This document shows, piece after piece, positions 31,010-40,975 of a stretch of DNA of 64,000 nt; position 1 is the first letter of the stretch; every line of letters begins with the position of its first letter. The stretch comes from Arthrobacter jinronghuae. Lineage in GTDB: Bacteria > Actinomycetota > Actinomycetes > Actinomycetales > Micrococcaceae. A program made the translations under genes and the position numbers. The stretch is taken from the NCBI RefSeq assembly GCF_025244825.1, contig NZ_CP104263.1, positions 2,108,001-2,172,000 on the forward strand, given 5' to 3'. The notes below the pieces were generated by a model that saw only the letters and a program-made list of their open reading frames with translations, did no database searches and was not told the origin of the DNA.

Positions 31010-32361
31010 GCGGACGGCACCTGCACGGGGGTTACCTGCACGGTGAGGTCCTCGGCCGGCGGGGTCCAGAGCGCGGGATCCGCCGGCACCTGCTCACCGG
31101 TCCGGATGTCCTTGACCTCGTGGCTGCCGTCTTCGGCGGTGAACCAGACAAACGGGATGCCCCGGCGGTCTGCGAACTTGATCTGCTTCCCGAACTTCTC
31201 CGCCTTCGGGGCAACTTCCACTGAAATCCCGCGGCTGCGCAGCTGGGCGGCGGTGTCCTGGGCTTCGGACCAGGACTCGTCGGTGGCCAGGGTCAGCAGC
31301 ACCGTGGTGGGAACGCTGCGCGAAGCCTGCGCGAATTCCTGGCTGAGGATGCGCATGACCAGCCGGGTGACGCCAATGGAGAGTCCGACGCCGGGGAAGG
31401 TGCGGTTGCCCTTGCTGGCCAGGGAATCGTAGCGTCCGCCGGAGCAGATGGAGCCGAGCGCTTCATGCCCCACCAGGACCGTTTCGTAGACGGTGCCGGT
31501 GTAGTAGTCCAGGCCGCGGGCAATGCTGAGGTCCGCGAGGACCCGGCCCGGAGCGCGGCGGGAGGCTTCGCTGATGACCTGGAACAGTTCATCGAGGCCT
31601 TCGTCCAGCAGTTCGTTGGACACGCCCAGTGCCCGGACCTGCTCCACGAACGAAGTGTCCTCCGTGCGGATGGAGGCCAGTTTCAGGGCAGCCTCGGCCT
31701 GTTCGGGGGTGGCACCGAGTTCTTCCTGCAGGAGCTCGGCTACGCGCTGCGCGCCGATCTTCTCCAGCTTGTCGATGCTGCGCAGCACTCCGGCGGTGTC
31801 TTCCAGGCCGATCCCGCGGTAGAAGCCTTCCGCCAGCTTGCGGTTGTTGACCCGGATCTTGAACTCAGGGATCGGCAGGGCGCCCAGGGCTTCGGCGATG
31901 ACCAGCGCCAGCTCGACGTCGTAGCGGAACGGCAACTCTCCGTCACCCACCACATCGATGTCGGCCTGCGTGAACTCGCGGGCGCGGCCTTCCTGCGGAC
32001 GCTCGCCGCGCCAGACCTTCTGGATCTGGTAGCGGCGGAACGGGAAGGAAAGGTGGCCGGCGTTCTCCACCACGTAGCGGGCAAACGGCACGGTCAGGTC
32101 GAAGTGCAGGGCCAGCTGGTTGGGATCTTCCTTGCCGGCCGCCTCGCCCTCTTCGGCCTGCAGTCGGCTGAGCGCGTAAACTTCCTTGTCGATTTCGCCC
32201 TTGCGCAGCAGCTGGCCCACCGTCTCCACGGCACGTGTTTCGATGTTGGAGAAGCCGTGCAGTTCGAAGGTGCGGCGCAGTACGTCCAGGACATGGAGTT
32301 CAACAAGGCGCTCCTGCGGTAGCCATTCGGGGAAACCGGACAGTGAGGCCTTGCGTGCCAT
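31006..32361 (-). CDS. hisS: Histidyl-tRNA synthetase
   Basis: 451-residue class II synthetase. The core includes the motif 2 region RYQIQKVWRGERPQEGR and the histidine-specific RGLDYYTGTVYE motif; the C-terminal anticodon-binding domain reads TTVLLTLATDESWSEAQDTA. Length is normal. It ends in the CTAG shared with the response regulator and is divergent from the cyclophilin gene; TAAAAT at 32460-32455 is a possible -10 box in that intergenic region. Confidence 0.97.
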   Translation of the reverse strand: MARKASLSGFPEWLPQERLVELHVLDVLRRTFELHGFSNIETRAVETVGQLLRKGEIDKEVYALSRLQAEEGEAAGKEDPNQLALHFDLTVPFARYVVENAGHLSFPFRRYQIQKVWRGERPQEGRAREFTQADIDVVGDGELPFRYDVELALVIAEALGALPIPEFKIRVNNRKLAEGFYRGIGLEDTAGVLRSIDKLEKIGAQRVAELLQEELGATPEQAEAALKLASIRTEDTSFVEQVRALGVSNELLDEGLDELFQVISEASRRAPGRVLADLSIARGLDYYTGTVYETVLVGHEALGSICSGGRYDSLASKGNRTFPGVGLSIGVTRLVMRILSQEFAQASRSVPTTVLLTLATDESWSEAQDTAAQLRSRGISVEVAPKAEKFGKQIKFADRRGIPFVWFTAEDGSHEVKDIRTGEQVPADPALWTPPAEDLTVQVTPVQVPSA

Positions 32362-32552
32362 GGTGGCAACTCCTTAGGTGGGCGAAACGGCACAGGCGGA
32401 ACCCCGCCCGGCCACGGTGCACGCAACCGCGTGCATAAACTATGTGCGGCACTCATTTTAGCCGCTTGGGAAGCAGCCCCCGTTTCAGACCCGCGCGTCG
32501 AACCCAGGCGTCGATCCCCGATCCCGACCACGATCCAGTACAGGAGGCAACG

Positions 32553-33311
32553 GTGGCAGCAAACCGCACCAGCCGTGAAGACAGGCGCCGGCTGGCCCGG
32601 ATGGAAGCACGGAAGGCCTTCGCTGCTGCCCGTGCCAAGCGGCGCAGGCGCGACAATCTCTTCGCCGGATCCGCCGCCGTCGTTATCCTGGCCCTTGCCG
32701 TTGCACTGCAGGTGGCCTGGTTCAGTTCCGACCCCACTGCGGAAGACCTGGAGCTGCTGCGGGACCAGGCCGACGTCGCCGAACTGCCCGACGTTCCGGA
32801 TCCCTCCGTCGCCGAGGGCAAGACCTTCACCGGATCCCTGGCCCTGGGCCAGGGCGAGATCGGCGTGGAACTGGACGGCAATGCCGCGCCGCAGGCAGTT
32901 GCCTCCTTCAAAACACTTGCCGATGCGGGCTACTTCACCGGCAAGGACTGCCACCGCCTGACCGCCACCGAATCCACCTCCGTGCTCCAGTGCGGTTCGC
33001 CGAACGGGGACGGAAAAGCCGACCAGGACTTCCTGTGGGGGCCGGTGGAGAACACACCCGCCGACGGCTTCTACCCCGCCGGCACCATCGCCGTCGCCCG
33101 CGGCGAGGACGTCATGAGCCACGGCACACAGTTCTTCATTGTTTACAAGGATTCGACGCTAACGCAGGAAACCGGCGGCTACACGATAATGGGTAAGGTA
33201 ACGTCAGGTCTTGACGTACTGGAGGCCATTGCTTCCTCGGGGACAGCCTCCGGGGAGACCGATGGTTTCCCGAAAGACCCGGTGACGATTAACTCGTTCA
33301 CCCTGAATTAA
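32553..33311 (+). CDS. Membrane-anchored cyclophilin-type peptidyl-prolyl isomerase
   Basis: 252 residues. A basic, arginine-rich cytoplasmic N-terminus (ARKAFAAARAKRRRRDN) leads into one transmembrane helix (about residues 37-57) and an extracellular cyclophilin domain with SHGTQFFIVYKDSTL and the substrate-pocket residues of the family. It probably assists folding of secreted proteins. GTG 32553 is chosen because AGGAGG lies six bases upstream; the longer frame to 32442 overlaps the promoter. Cyclophilin next to relA/hisS is conserved in actinobacteria. Confidence 0.92.
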   Translation: MAANRTSREDRRRLARMEARKAFAAARAKRRRRDNLFAGSAAVVILALAVALQVAWFSSDPTAEDLELLRDQADVAELPDVPDPSVAEGKTFTGSLALGQGEIGVELDGNAAPQAVASFKTLADAGYFTGKDCHRLTATESTSVLQCGSPNGDGKADQDFLWGPVENTPADGFYPAGTIAVARGEDVMSHGTQFFIVYKDSTLTQETGGYTIMGKVTSGLDVLEAIASSGTASGETDGFPKDPVTINSFTLN

Positions 33312-33364
33312 GTGGCGGCGCGGGCTTCGCAAACTGCCATCCATCGAGTGAAAGACTTTTAGCG

Positions 33365-34795
33365 GTGACAGACAGTCAGAAATCCGACGAAACAGCAGGC
33401 CCGTCCACTACGGAGACGTCCCGGCCTGCCACTCCGAGCCCCGCAGCACTTGCGGCGCGACGGCCCTCCCCCGCAGCCGTAGGCTCCCGGCCCGGCGCGG
33501 CCGCCCAGCCGGTGGTGGCTGCCCCCGCGGCCCACTCCACCCCGCTGGAGGAAGCCGCCCGCTTCGCGCGGGTCGAGGAGGACGGCCATGTCTTCCTGAT
33601 CGTGGACGGCGAGGAATCCGCCGTCGGCCAGTTCCCCGACGCCTCCAAGGAAGAAGCACTGGCCTACTTCGTGCGCAAGTACGACGACGTCGCCAGCCAG
33701 CTCCTGCTTCTTGAGCAGCGGGTGCAGGTCAAGGCTCCGGCTGCGGACATCCACAAGACCCTGAAGCACCTGGCCCAGCAGGTGGCCGAGCGCAAGATGG
33801 TGGGCGACATCAAGGCGCTTGATGCCCGCATCGAAGCACTCGAGACCTCGCTGAAGGAAGCCGAGGCCGCCGAGCGTGCCGAGGCTGAGGCCGCCAAGGC
33901 GCGTGAGCTTGCCGCCCGTGAAGCCATTGTTGCCGAGGCGGAGGAGATCGCAGCCAAGGACCCGGCCACGATCCAGTGGAAGACCAGCAGCAACCGGATG
34001 AACGAGCTGTTCGATGCGTGGAAGACCGCGCAGAAGAACGGCCCGCGTCTGGGCCGCAGCACCGAGGACACCCTGTGGAAGCGGTTCCGCTCCGCCCGCA
34101 CGGTCTTCGACCGCCACCGCCGCGCCTACTTCTCCCAGCTGGACAGTGAAAACTCGTCCGCCAAGGCTGCGAAGGAGGCTCTCATTGCCCGCGCCGAGGA
34201 ACTGGCCACGTCCACGGACTGGGGCAACACCGCCGCCGAATACCGGCAGCTCATGGATGAGTGGAAGGCCTCCAAGCGCGCCAGCCGCAAGGACGACGAT
34301 GCCCTGTGGGCCCGCTTCCGTGCGGCGCAGGATAAGTTCTTCGCCGCCCGCCAGGCAGCGAACGAGGTTATCGACGAGGAATTCGCCGCGAACCTGGTGG
34401 TCAAGGAAGAGCTGCTGAGGGAAGCACAGGCCCTGCTGCCGATCACGGACCTGAACTCGGCCCGCAAGGCCCTCCAGTCGATCCGTGAACGCTGGGAAGA
34501 CGCCGGCAAGGTACCCCGCGCGGATATGGGACGCATGGAAGCCGGCATCCGCAAGGTCGAGGAAGCCGTGAAGGCTGCCGAAGACGAGCACTGGCAGCGG
34601 AGCAACCCCGAGACCAAGGCACGCACCAACTCTGCCCTGTCCCAGCTGGAGGCGACCATCGCGTCCCTCGAACAGGACCTGGCCGACGCCGAGAAGGCCG
34701 GCAACGCGAAAAAGATCGCGGACGCCCGTGAGGCCCTCGAAGCCCGTCAGCAGTGGCTGGCAATGCTGCAGAAGTCCGCGCAGGACTTCGCCTAG
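33365..34795 (+). CDS. DUF349 domain-containing protein
   Basis: 476 residues, almost entirely helical and highly charged. After a low-complexity Ser/Thr/Pro/Ala N-terminus (about residues 1-60), repeated DUF349 units are seen, each with a tryptophan-lysine pattern: WKTSSNRMNELFDAWKTA, YRQLMDEWKASKRASRKDDD and LQSIRERWEDAGKVPR. Function unknown; the helical repeats suggest a coiled-coil scaffold or nucleic-acid-associated protein. It starts at GTG 33365 with no clear Shine-Dalgarno. Confidence 0.9.
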   Translation: MTDSQKSDETAGPSTTETSRPATPSPAALAARRPSPAAVGSRPGAAAQPVVAAPAAHSTPLEEAARFARVEEDGHVFLIVDGEESAVGQFPDASKEEALAYFVRKYDDVASQLLLLEQRVQVKAPAADIHKTLKHLAQQVAERKMVGDIKALDARIEALETSLKEAEAAERAEAEAAKARELAAREAIVAEAEEIAAKDPATIQWKTSSNRMNELFDAWKTAQKNGPRLGRSTEDTLWKRFRSARTVFDRHRRAYFSQLDSENSSAKAAKEALIARAEELATSTDWGNTAAEYRQLMDEWKASKRASRKDDDALWARFRAAQDKFFAARQAANEVIDEEFAANLVVKEELLREAQALLPITDLNSARKALQSIRERWEDAGKVPRADMGRMEAGIRKVEEAVKAAEDEHWQRSNPETKARTNSALSQLEATIASLEQDLADAEKAGNAKKIADAREALEARQQWLAMLQKSAQDFA

Positions 34796-34818
34796 GCCCT
34801 GTAGCCCGTTCACGGCGC

Positions 34819-34862
34819 AAGCCCCGCCCCTCCCGTTATCCACAACGGCCGGGTCGGGGCTT
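34819..34862 (+). terminator. Terminator after the DUF349 gene
   Basis: Inverted repeat AAGCCCCG...CGGGGCTT with additional inner pairing (CCCGTT/AACGG) and a trailing TTTCG, 23 bases after the stop. The U tract is short. Confidence 0.65.
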
Positions 34863-34896
34863 TCGCTTTGCCTGCAGGCTGCACATGCTGGTGTGC

Positions 34897-35517
34897 ATGC
34901 CTGCGCAGCTCTTTCCCTACCCCGGTGCCCTCCCGCAGATCACTTCCACGGGCGGAGCGCTGTTCACCGCCGGGGAGGTGTTCCGGCACGAGGAACTCCA
35001 GGCCATGGCGATGGACGGGCTGCTCCGCCATGTGTACGCGGGAACCTTTGTACGCTGGGATGTCCGGCCGGACCCGGTGGTCCGTGCCCTCGCTGCGTCG
35101 GCCGAGCTGCCCGTGCAGCTGCGCCGCCGGCTGACCATGGGGAGAATGACCGCTGCCTGGATCTACGGCTGCGCTCCGGGGCCGTCCCGCCTCGATGTCC
35201 TGGCGGACCGCCGCAGCCGCACCGGTGCCCTGCAGCCCTTCAGCACCGCAGTCCTCCACGAGGTCCTGCTGGGCCCGGCCGACCGTGCGGACGTAGGAAC
35301 GGTGTCCGTTACCTCACCGCTGCGGACCGCCGTCGACGTCGCCCTCTATGCGGGCACCGCAGAAGCGGTTTCCACCCTGCGGCGCCTGGCCGCGCTCCCG
35401 GCCCTGAACTGCCGGCTGGACCTCGTGCAGCGTGCCCTGGAAGCCGGAAACCGGATACCGGGCAAAGCGGCGGCACTGGACCGTGTTGCGGCTGCCGCCG
35501 CCGAGCCGATCCGTTAG
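34897..35517 (+). CDS. AbiEi-antitoxin-like winged-helix protein (function unknown)
   Basis: 206 residues from ATG 34897 (ATG 34885 is possible). The N-terminal half (GEVFRHEELQAMAMDGLLRH, then VYAGTFVRW) looks like the winged-helix start of AbiEi-type proteins, and the phrase VSVTSPLRTAVDVALYAG is typical of that group in actinobacteria. No AbiEii-like toxin gene is adjacent, so a toxin-antitoxin role is not supported by context; it may be a stand-alone regulator. It stands between the DUF349 terminator and the convergent relA gene. Confidence 0.6.
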   Translation: MPAQLFPYPGALPQITSTGGALFTAGEVFRHEELQAMAMDGLLRHVYAGTFVRWDVRPDPVVRALAASAELPVQLRRRLTMGRMTAAWIYGCAPGPSRLDVLADRRSRTGALQPFSTAVLHEVLLGPADRADVGTVSVTSPLRTAVDVALYAGTAEAVSTLRRLAALPALNCRLDLVQRALEAGNRIPGKAAALDRVAAAAAEPIR

Positions 35518-35530
35518 CGGACCGCGGGAA

Positions 35531-37966
35531 CTAGACCCGCCGCTGCGACCCGGTGGTGCGGTAGACGTCGAATACGCCGTCGATCTTGCGGACCGCGCTG
35601 AGGATGTGGTTCAGGTACTTCGGGTCCCCCATCTCGAACACGAACTTCGACATCGCCACGCGGTCGCTGGAGGTGTTCACGCTGGCGGAGAGGATATTCA
35701 CGTGGTTCTCCGAGAGGACCCGCGTCACGTCCGACAGCAGGCTCTTGCGGTCCAGCGCTTCCACCTGGATCTCGACCAGGAAGACGCTGGACTGGGTGGG
35801 GGCCCATTCCACCGGGACAATGCGGTCCGGTGTGGCGCGCAGTTCCTGCACGTTCCGGCAGTCGCTGCGGTGTACCGAAACACCCGAGCCGCGGGTCACG
35901 AACCCGATGATCGGATCCGGCGGAACAGGGGTGCAGCAGCGGGCAAGTTTGACCCACACATCGCCGGTACCGCGCACGGTGACGCCGGAATCGGAGAACT
36001 TGGGACGGCGGGCCGCGGTGGCCACCGGCGTTTCGGCCAGGTCCTCCTCGGCGCCCTGGTGCCCGCCCATCAGGTTGACCAGGTGCTCAATGACGTTCTG
36101 GGCGGAGGTATGACCGTCGCCCACCGCGGCGTACAGCGCGGAAATGTCCTGGTGGTGCAGTTCTTCGGCCACCGCCACCAGCGCATCATGCGTCATCAGG
36201 CGCTGCAGCGGCAGGTTCTGCTTGCGCATGCCGCGGGTGAGCAGGTCCTTGCCCTTTTCGATTGCCTCTTCGCGGCGTTCCTTGGTGAACCACTGCCGGA
36301 TCTTGTTCCGGGCGCGCGGGCTCTTGACGAAGCCCTGCCAGTCCTGGCTGGGGCCGGCGCCCTCGGCCTTGGAGGTGAAGATCTCCACCCAGTCGCCGTG
36401 CTGCAGTTCACTGTTGAGCGGCACGAGTTTCCCGTTGACGCGTGCACCGATGGTCCGGTGTCCCACCTCGGTGTGGACGGCGTAGGCGAAGTCCACCGGC
36501 GTCGACCCGGCCGGCAGCGCCATGACCTCGCCCTTGGGCGTAAAGACGAAGACTTCGCGCGCATTGATCTCGAACCGCAGCGAATCCAGGAACTCATCGG
36601 GATCCGAGGTTTCCTGCTGCCAGTCCACCAGGCTGCGGAGCCAGCCCATGTCGTCAGGGGCTTCGGGGCCCTTGTTTCCGTCCTTGTACTTCCAGTGCGC
36701 GGCCACGCCGTATTCGGCACGGCGGTGCATGTCGTGGGTGCGGATCTGGATTTCCACGGGCTTGCCCCCGGGGCCGATCACCGTGGTGTGCAGCGACTGG
36801 TACATGTTGAACTTCGGCATCGCGATGTAGTCCTTGAACCGCCCGGGCAGGGGGTTCCACCGCGAATGCAGGGCACCGAGGGTCGCGTAGCAGTCGCGGA
36901 CGGAGTCCACCAGGACGCGCACGCCCATCAGGTCATGGATGTCGTCGAAGTCTTTGCCCCGCACGATCATCTTCTGGTAGATCGAGTAATAGTGCTTCGG
37001 CCGGCCGGTGATGGTGGCCTTGATCTTGACCGCATGCAGGTCATCGGCGATCTGCGACCGCACGGTGCCCAGGTACTTTTCCCGTTCCGGCGTCCGGTCC
37101 CCCACCATGCGCACGATTTCGTCATACACCTTGGGGTGCAGCGCGGCGAAGGAAAGATCCTCCAGCTCCCACTTGATGGTGTTCATGCCCAGCCGGTGGG
37201 CCAGCGGGGCGAAGATTTCCAGGGTTTCGCGCGCCTTCTTGGCGGACGATTCCGGTGACACAAACCGCCAGGTGCGGGCGTTGTGCAGCCGGTCCGCGAG
37301 CTTGATGACCAGGACCCGGATGTCCTTGGCCATGGCAACGACCATTTTCCGCACGGTCTCGGACTGCGCCGCATCGCCGAAGGTGACCTTGTCCAGCTTC
37401 GTGACACCGTCCACGAGCATGGCGACCTCGGGGCCGAACTCGCTCCGCAGCTCGTCCAGCGTGTAACTGGTGTCCTCCACCGTGTCATGCAGCAGCGCCG
37501 CGGCGAGGGTGGTGCCGGTCATGCCCAGCTCCGCCAGGATGGTCGCCACCGCCACCGGATGCGTGATGTACGGATCCCCGCTCTTGCGCTTCTGGCCCTC
37601 GTGGCTGCGCTCGGCAACCACATAGGCGCGCTGGATCAGCTCCAGGTCTTCCTTGGGGTTGTTCACCCGGACCGTGCGCAGCAGCGGTTCCAGCATCGGC
37701 GAGTAGCCGGGGTTGCCCCGGCCTGCCAGCCGGGCGAGCCGTGCACGGGTGGAGGCACGGCGGCCGGTCGACGGCGCACGGCCTGCGCCGCTGCCGACTT
37801 TCGCCGGAGCGGAAGCCGGGCCGGGTACTGGAAGCAGGGCGTCAGTGGTGCTTGCGGCAGCATCCAATGCCGCAGCTTCGCGCGCTGCGGTGCTCTTCTG
37901 CCCCGGGTCGATTCCCGCGGTGCCGCTGTTTCCTGCCTCATCGGCAGGCGTTGCACTGTTGGCCAC
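35531..37966 (-). CDS. relA: Bifunctional (p)ppGpp synthetase/hydrolase (RelA/SpoT homologue)
   Basis: 811-residue Rsh protein controlling the stringent response. An ~90-residue Ala/Pro-rich extension precedes the HD hydrolase domain (His160-Asp161 in [10 protein letters not shown]), the synthetase domain ([21 protein letters not shown] and [14 protein letters not shown]), the TGS domain ([19 protein letters not shown]), a zinc-finger-like region ([14 protein letters not shown]) and a C-terminal ACT domain. Both catalytic domains look intact. It starts at GTG 37966 with AAAGG upstream. Confidence 0.97.
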   Translation of the reverse strand: MANSATPADEAGNSGTAGIDPGQKSTAAREAAALDAAASTTDALLPVPGPASAPAKVGSGAGRAPSTGRRASTRARLARLAGRGNPGYSPMLEPLLRTVRVNNPKEDLELIQRAYVVAERSHEGQKRKSGDPYITHPVAVATILAELGMTGTTLAAALLHDTVEDTSYTLDELRSEFGPEVAMLVDGVTKLDKVTFGDAAQSETVRKMVVAMAKDIRVLVIKLADRLHNARTWRFVSPESSAKKARETLEIFAPLAHRLGMNTIKWELEDLSFAALHPKVYDEIVRMVGDRTPEREKYLGTVRSQIADDLHAVKIKATITGRPKHYYSIYQKMIVRGKDFDDIHDLMGVRVLVDSVRDCYATLGALHSRWNPLPGRFKDYIAMPKFNMYQSLHTTVIGPGGKPVEIQIRTHDMHRRAEYGVAAHWKYKDGNKGPEAPDDMGWLRSLVDWQQETSDPDEFLDSLRFEINAREVFVFTPKGEVMALPAGSTPVDFAYAVHTEVGHRTIGARVNGKLVPLNSELQHGDWVEIFTSKAEGAGPSQDWQGFVKSPRARNKIRQWFTKERREEAIEKGKDLLTRGMRKQNLPLQRLMTHDALVAVAEELHHQDISALYAAVGDGHTSAQNVIEHLVNLMGGHQGAEEDLAETPVATAARRPKFSDSGVTVRGTGDVWVKLARCCTPVPPDPIIGFVTRGSGVSVHRSDCRNVQELRATPDRIVPVEWAPTQSSVFLVEIQVEALDRKSLLSDVTRVLSENHVNILSASVNTSSDRVAMSKFVFEMGDPKYLNHILSAVRKIDGVFDVYRTTGSQRRV

Positions 37967-38077
37967 TGACGACCTTTCTTCCGTGCTCTCAAAAGCAGGT
38001 GGTCAAAACGTTTTGGCGGCCGCGCTTTACGCAGCCCTGTCAACCAGTCTAAGCCTGCCCGCACCGCACTTAAACCG

Positions 38078-38115
38078 CCGGTTCCGTACTCGCTTGGCAT
38101 GGAGTACGGAACCGG
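38078..38115 (-). terminator. Terminator-like hairpin after secF
   Basis: Perfect 14-bp stem (CCGGTTCCGTACTC and its complement) with a ten-base loop, 23 bases past the secF stop. On the minus strand it is followed by CGGTTTAAG, so the U tract is weak but the stem is very stable. Confidence 0.75.
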
Positions 38116-38138
38116 ATGGTCGGAGCGGGATTTACCCC

Positions 38139-39155
38139 TTAGGCGCTGACCGCCGTCGAGCCCTTGGCTTCGCTTGCGCGGCGCTCGGCCACCCGCTTGG
38201 CCTGCTTGCGGATGTCCGGTTCATTCCGGCGCAGCCACGCGTACAGCGGCGCTGCAATATAGATGGTCGCGATGGTGCCCAGGATGATGCCCACGAACAA
38301 TGCCAGGGACAGGTCCTTCAGGGTTCCGGCGCCCAGCAGCAGCGCACCGATGAACAGGATGGAGGCCACCGGGAGGACTGCCACCACGGAAGTGTTGATG
38401 GACCGCACCAGGGTCTGGTTCACGGCCAGGTTCACTTCTTCCGCGAAGGTCCGCTTGGTGCGCTTGTCCAGGTCCTTGGTGTTTTCCCGGACCTTGTCGA
38501 ACACCACCACGGTGTCATAGAGCGAGTAGCTGAGCACGGTAAGGAAACCGATGATGGCCGACGGCGTGACTTCAAAACCGCTCAGGGCGTAGACGCCGGC
38601 GGTGACCACCATAACCACCAGCAGCCCGACGACGGCGGCAACCGACATCTTCCAGGTCCGGAAGTACAAGGCCATCAGCACCGCGGCCAGTGCCACGAAG
38701 ACGACGAGGCCCACCAGGGCCTGCCGGCTGACGTCGCTGCCCCAGGTGGGACCGATGAAGGTGGAGGTGACCTCGTCCTGGCTTACGCCGTAGGTATCCG
38801 CCAGCGATTCCTTGACCTCGATGGTCTGGTCATCGCTCAGCTTCTCCGTCTGGATCCGCATGGTGCCCGGGGCGATGTTGGTGACCTTCGGGTCGGCTGT
38901 CCCGGCAACCTCGGCCACGGCCTTCTCGCCGCCGCTGACGTCGGTGTTGCTGACGTTGGAGACGGTGAATTCGGAGCCGCCGCGGAACTCGATGCCGAGG
39001 TTGAATCCGCCCTTGGCTACCGGTATGGCGATCGAAAGCAGCACGGCTGCCGCTGCGATGATGAACCACAGCTTTGCCTTGCCAACGAAGTTGTAGGACC
39101 GCTTTCCCGTGTAAAGGTCGTTGCCGAATGCGGCGAAACTGGGGAGCTTACTCAT
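38139..39155 (-). CDS. secF: Protein translocase subunit SecF
   Basis: 338-residue RND-like partner of SecD that uses the proton gradient to complete Sec export. Six transmembrane helices and a periplasmic P1-like domain are present; GIEFRGGSEFTVSNVS is the conserved first-loop motif and YSLYDTVVVFDKVREN the conserved TM4 region with its aspartate. The C-terminal tail is basic (RKQAKRVAERRASEAKGS). The ATG overlaps the secD stop by one base. Confidence 0.97.
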   Translation of the reverse strand: MSKLPSFAAFGNDLYTGKRSYNFVGKAKLWFIIAAAAVLLSIAIPVAKGGFNLGIEFRGGSEFTVSNVSNTDVSGGEKAVAEVAGTADPKVTNIAPGTMRIQTEKLSDDQTIEVKESLADTYGVSQDEVTSTFIGPTWGSDVSRQALVGLVVFVALAAVLMALYFRTWKMSVAAVVGLLVVMVVTAGVYALSGFEVTPSAIIGFLTVLSYSLYDTVVVFDKVRENTKDLDKRTKRTFAEEVNLAVNQTLVRSINTSVVAVLPVASILFIGALLLGAGTLKDLSLALFVGIILGTIATIYIAAPLYAWLRRNEPDIRKQAKRVAERRASEAKGSTAVSA

Positions 39156-40882
39156 TACTCGCCGTCCTTCTCGGAGCTGCGGCCGCTACCGGCCATTGAT
39201 TCCTGCTTTTCGGCAAGCCGCCGTTCGGCGATGGTCATCCGTCGTTCGGCTTCCTTGGCCGCTCCCTTGTTCTTGCCGCGCGCAGCAGGAACATCGGAGG
39301 GATTCCGCAGGCGTCCGGCACCGCGGTACAGCGGTACGGCGCCCAGCTTGCTCGGATCGAGGCCGGAGAAGCGGTGGCCGTCGCCGAAGAACTTGGTGCG
39401 GGCCAGGAGCACCATGGTGGGGTGCGTGAACATAAAGACCACGATGAGGTCCGCAATGGCGGTGAGGCCCAGGGTGAACGCAAAGCCCCGCACGTTGCCC
39501 ACTGCCACGAAGTACAGGACGACGGCGGCGAGGATGTTCACGGCCTTGGAGGCCAGGACGGTGCGCTTGGCGCGCTTCCACCCGTTGTCCACCGCGGACA
39601 CCAGCCCGCGGCCGTCGCGGAGCTCGTCACGGATACGTTCGAAGTACACAATGAACGAGTCCGCAGTCTGCCCGATGGCGACGATCAGGCCGGCCACGCC
39701 TGCCAGCGAGAGCCGGTAGTTGTGGCTCCAGCCCAGGATGGCGATGGCCAGGTAGGACAGCAGACCGGCCACGACGAGCGAGGCGATGGTCACGAAGCCC
39801 AGGGCGCGGTACTGGAACAGCGAGTAGACGGCTACCAGGGCCAGGCCGATCAGGCCGGCGATGATACCCATCTTCAGCTGGTCCGAGCCAAGGGTTGCCG
39901 AGACCTGCTGTTCGCTCTGGATCTCGAAGCTGATCGGCAGGGCGCCGTATTTCAGCTGCTCGGAGAGCGCTTCGGAGCTTTCCTGGGTGAAGTTGCCGGT
40001 GATCTGGGGCTTGCCGTCGGTGATGACCGCGTTGACGGTCGGCGCGGAAATGATCTGCCCGTCGAGGACGATGGCGAACTGGTTCCGCGGGTCGCCCTGG
40101 GGGAAGGCGAAGAGACGCTCGGTAACCGAACGGAATTTGTCGGTGCCCTCGCCGTTGAACTCGATGTTCACGGCCCACTGGTTGGTGGAAACACCGTTGT
40201 TGCCCTGTGCCATGCCGAAGCTGGCCGTGGAAATGTCCACGCCGGGAACTTCGACCGGGCCCAGGATGTACTTGCCGGCGGTGCCGGGCTCGCAGGCGAC
40301 CATGGGCTGGTCGGCCGGCGCCTGCTCCGCGTTTGCGATGGTATCCGGGTTCAGGCAGTCAGTGGTTTCGAACTGCGTCTGCAGTTCCGGTGAAATCCAG
40401 TTGGTGTCCGAAGCATCGGTGGGTTCCGCCGACGGGGTAGGCAGCTGTTCCGCGGGAGTGGGATCCGTTACTGCTGCACCCTGTCCCCCGCCGCCGGCCA
40501 GGACCGGGCGGAACTCCATGTTCGCGGAAGCCTGGATCAGCTCGCGGGTCTCGGGATCGGGGACACCGGGCAGCGACACCACGACGTTGCGGTTGGACTG
40601 CGTGCTGATCTCCGCTTCGGAGACGCCGCTGCCGTCAACGCGCTGGCGGATGATCTCCACGGCCTGGTCGAGCTGCTCGGTCGTGATTTCGGAGTCACCG
40701 CCCTGCACCTCGGGAGCAAGGATCATCTGGGTGCCGCCCTCAAGGTCGAGGGCGAGTTTCGGGGTCCAGCTGGCGTTGCTCCACATGGAACCACCGCCAA
40801 GCAAAAGGGCCAAGGCAGCAAAAATGACGCCCAACCAGAGGAGCGTCTTTTTCGCGGCCGAGCCGGGGCCGGTACGGGGCAT
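39155..40882 (-). CDS. secD: Protein translocase subunit SecD
   Basis: 575 residues with one N-terminal helix, a large extracellular domain (ALDLEGGTQMILAPEV; QRVDGSGVSEAEI) and five C-terminal helices including the conserved GQTADSFIVYFERIRDELRD segment. The Pro/Ser/Thr-rich linker PTPAEQLPTPSAEPTDASD in the P1 domain is an actinobacterial insertion. The gene lies downstream of yajC with a stem-loop in the 93-base gap and is coupled to secF. Confidence 0.97.
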   Translation of the reverse strand: MPRTGPGSAAKKTLLWLGVIFAALALLLGGGSMWSNASWTPKLALDLEGGTQMILAPEVQGGDSEITTEQLDQAVEIIRQRVDGSGVSEAEISTQSNRNVVVSLPGVPDPETRELIQASANMEFRPVLAGGGGQGAAVTDPTPAEQLPTPSAEPTDASDTNWISPELQTQFETTDCLNPDTIANAEQAPADQPMVACEPGTAGKYILGPVEVPGVDISTASFGMAQGNNGVSTNQWAVNIEFNGEGTDKFRSVTERLFAFPQGDPRNQFAIVLDGQIISAPTVNAVITDGKPQITGNFTQESSEALSEQLKYGALPISFEIQSEQQVSATLGSDQLKMGIIAGLIGLALVAVYSLFQYRALGFVTIASLVVAGLLSYLAIAILGWSHNYRLSLAGVAGLIVAIGQTADSFIVYFERIRDELRDGRGLVSAVDNGWKRAKRTVLASKAVNILAAVVLYFVAVGNVRGFAFTLGLTAIADLIVVFMFTHPTMVLLARTKFFGDGHRFSGLDPSKLGAVPLYRGAGRLRNPSDVPAARGKNKGAAKEAERRMTIAERRLAEKQESMAGSGRSSEKDGE

Positions 40883-40936
40883 AGGGAATTTTCCTTAAGG
40901 GCGAAGATCACCGGGACCGTCATGGTCTCCGGGCGG

Positions 40937-40962
40937 CAAGCGGGGCACCGATGCCCCGCTTG
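40937..40962. other. Stem-loop between yajC and secD
   Basis: Perfect 11-bp stem CAAGCGGGGCA/TGCCCCGCTTG with loop CCGA, 54 bases before the secD ATG. There is no U tract, so it is more likely an mRNA processing, stability or partial attenuation element than a terminator. Confidence 0.7.
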
Positions 40963-40975
40963 GCTCGTGGAGAGT

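Noticed and set aside
34897..35517. AbiE-type toxin-antitoxin system
   Set aside because: Only the antitoxin-like protein is present; the neighbours are a terminator and the convergent relA gene, with no nucleotidyltransferase toxin.
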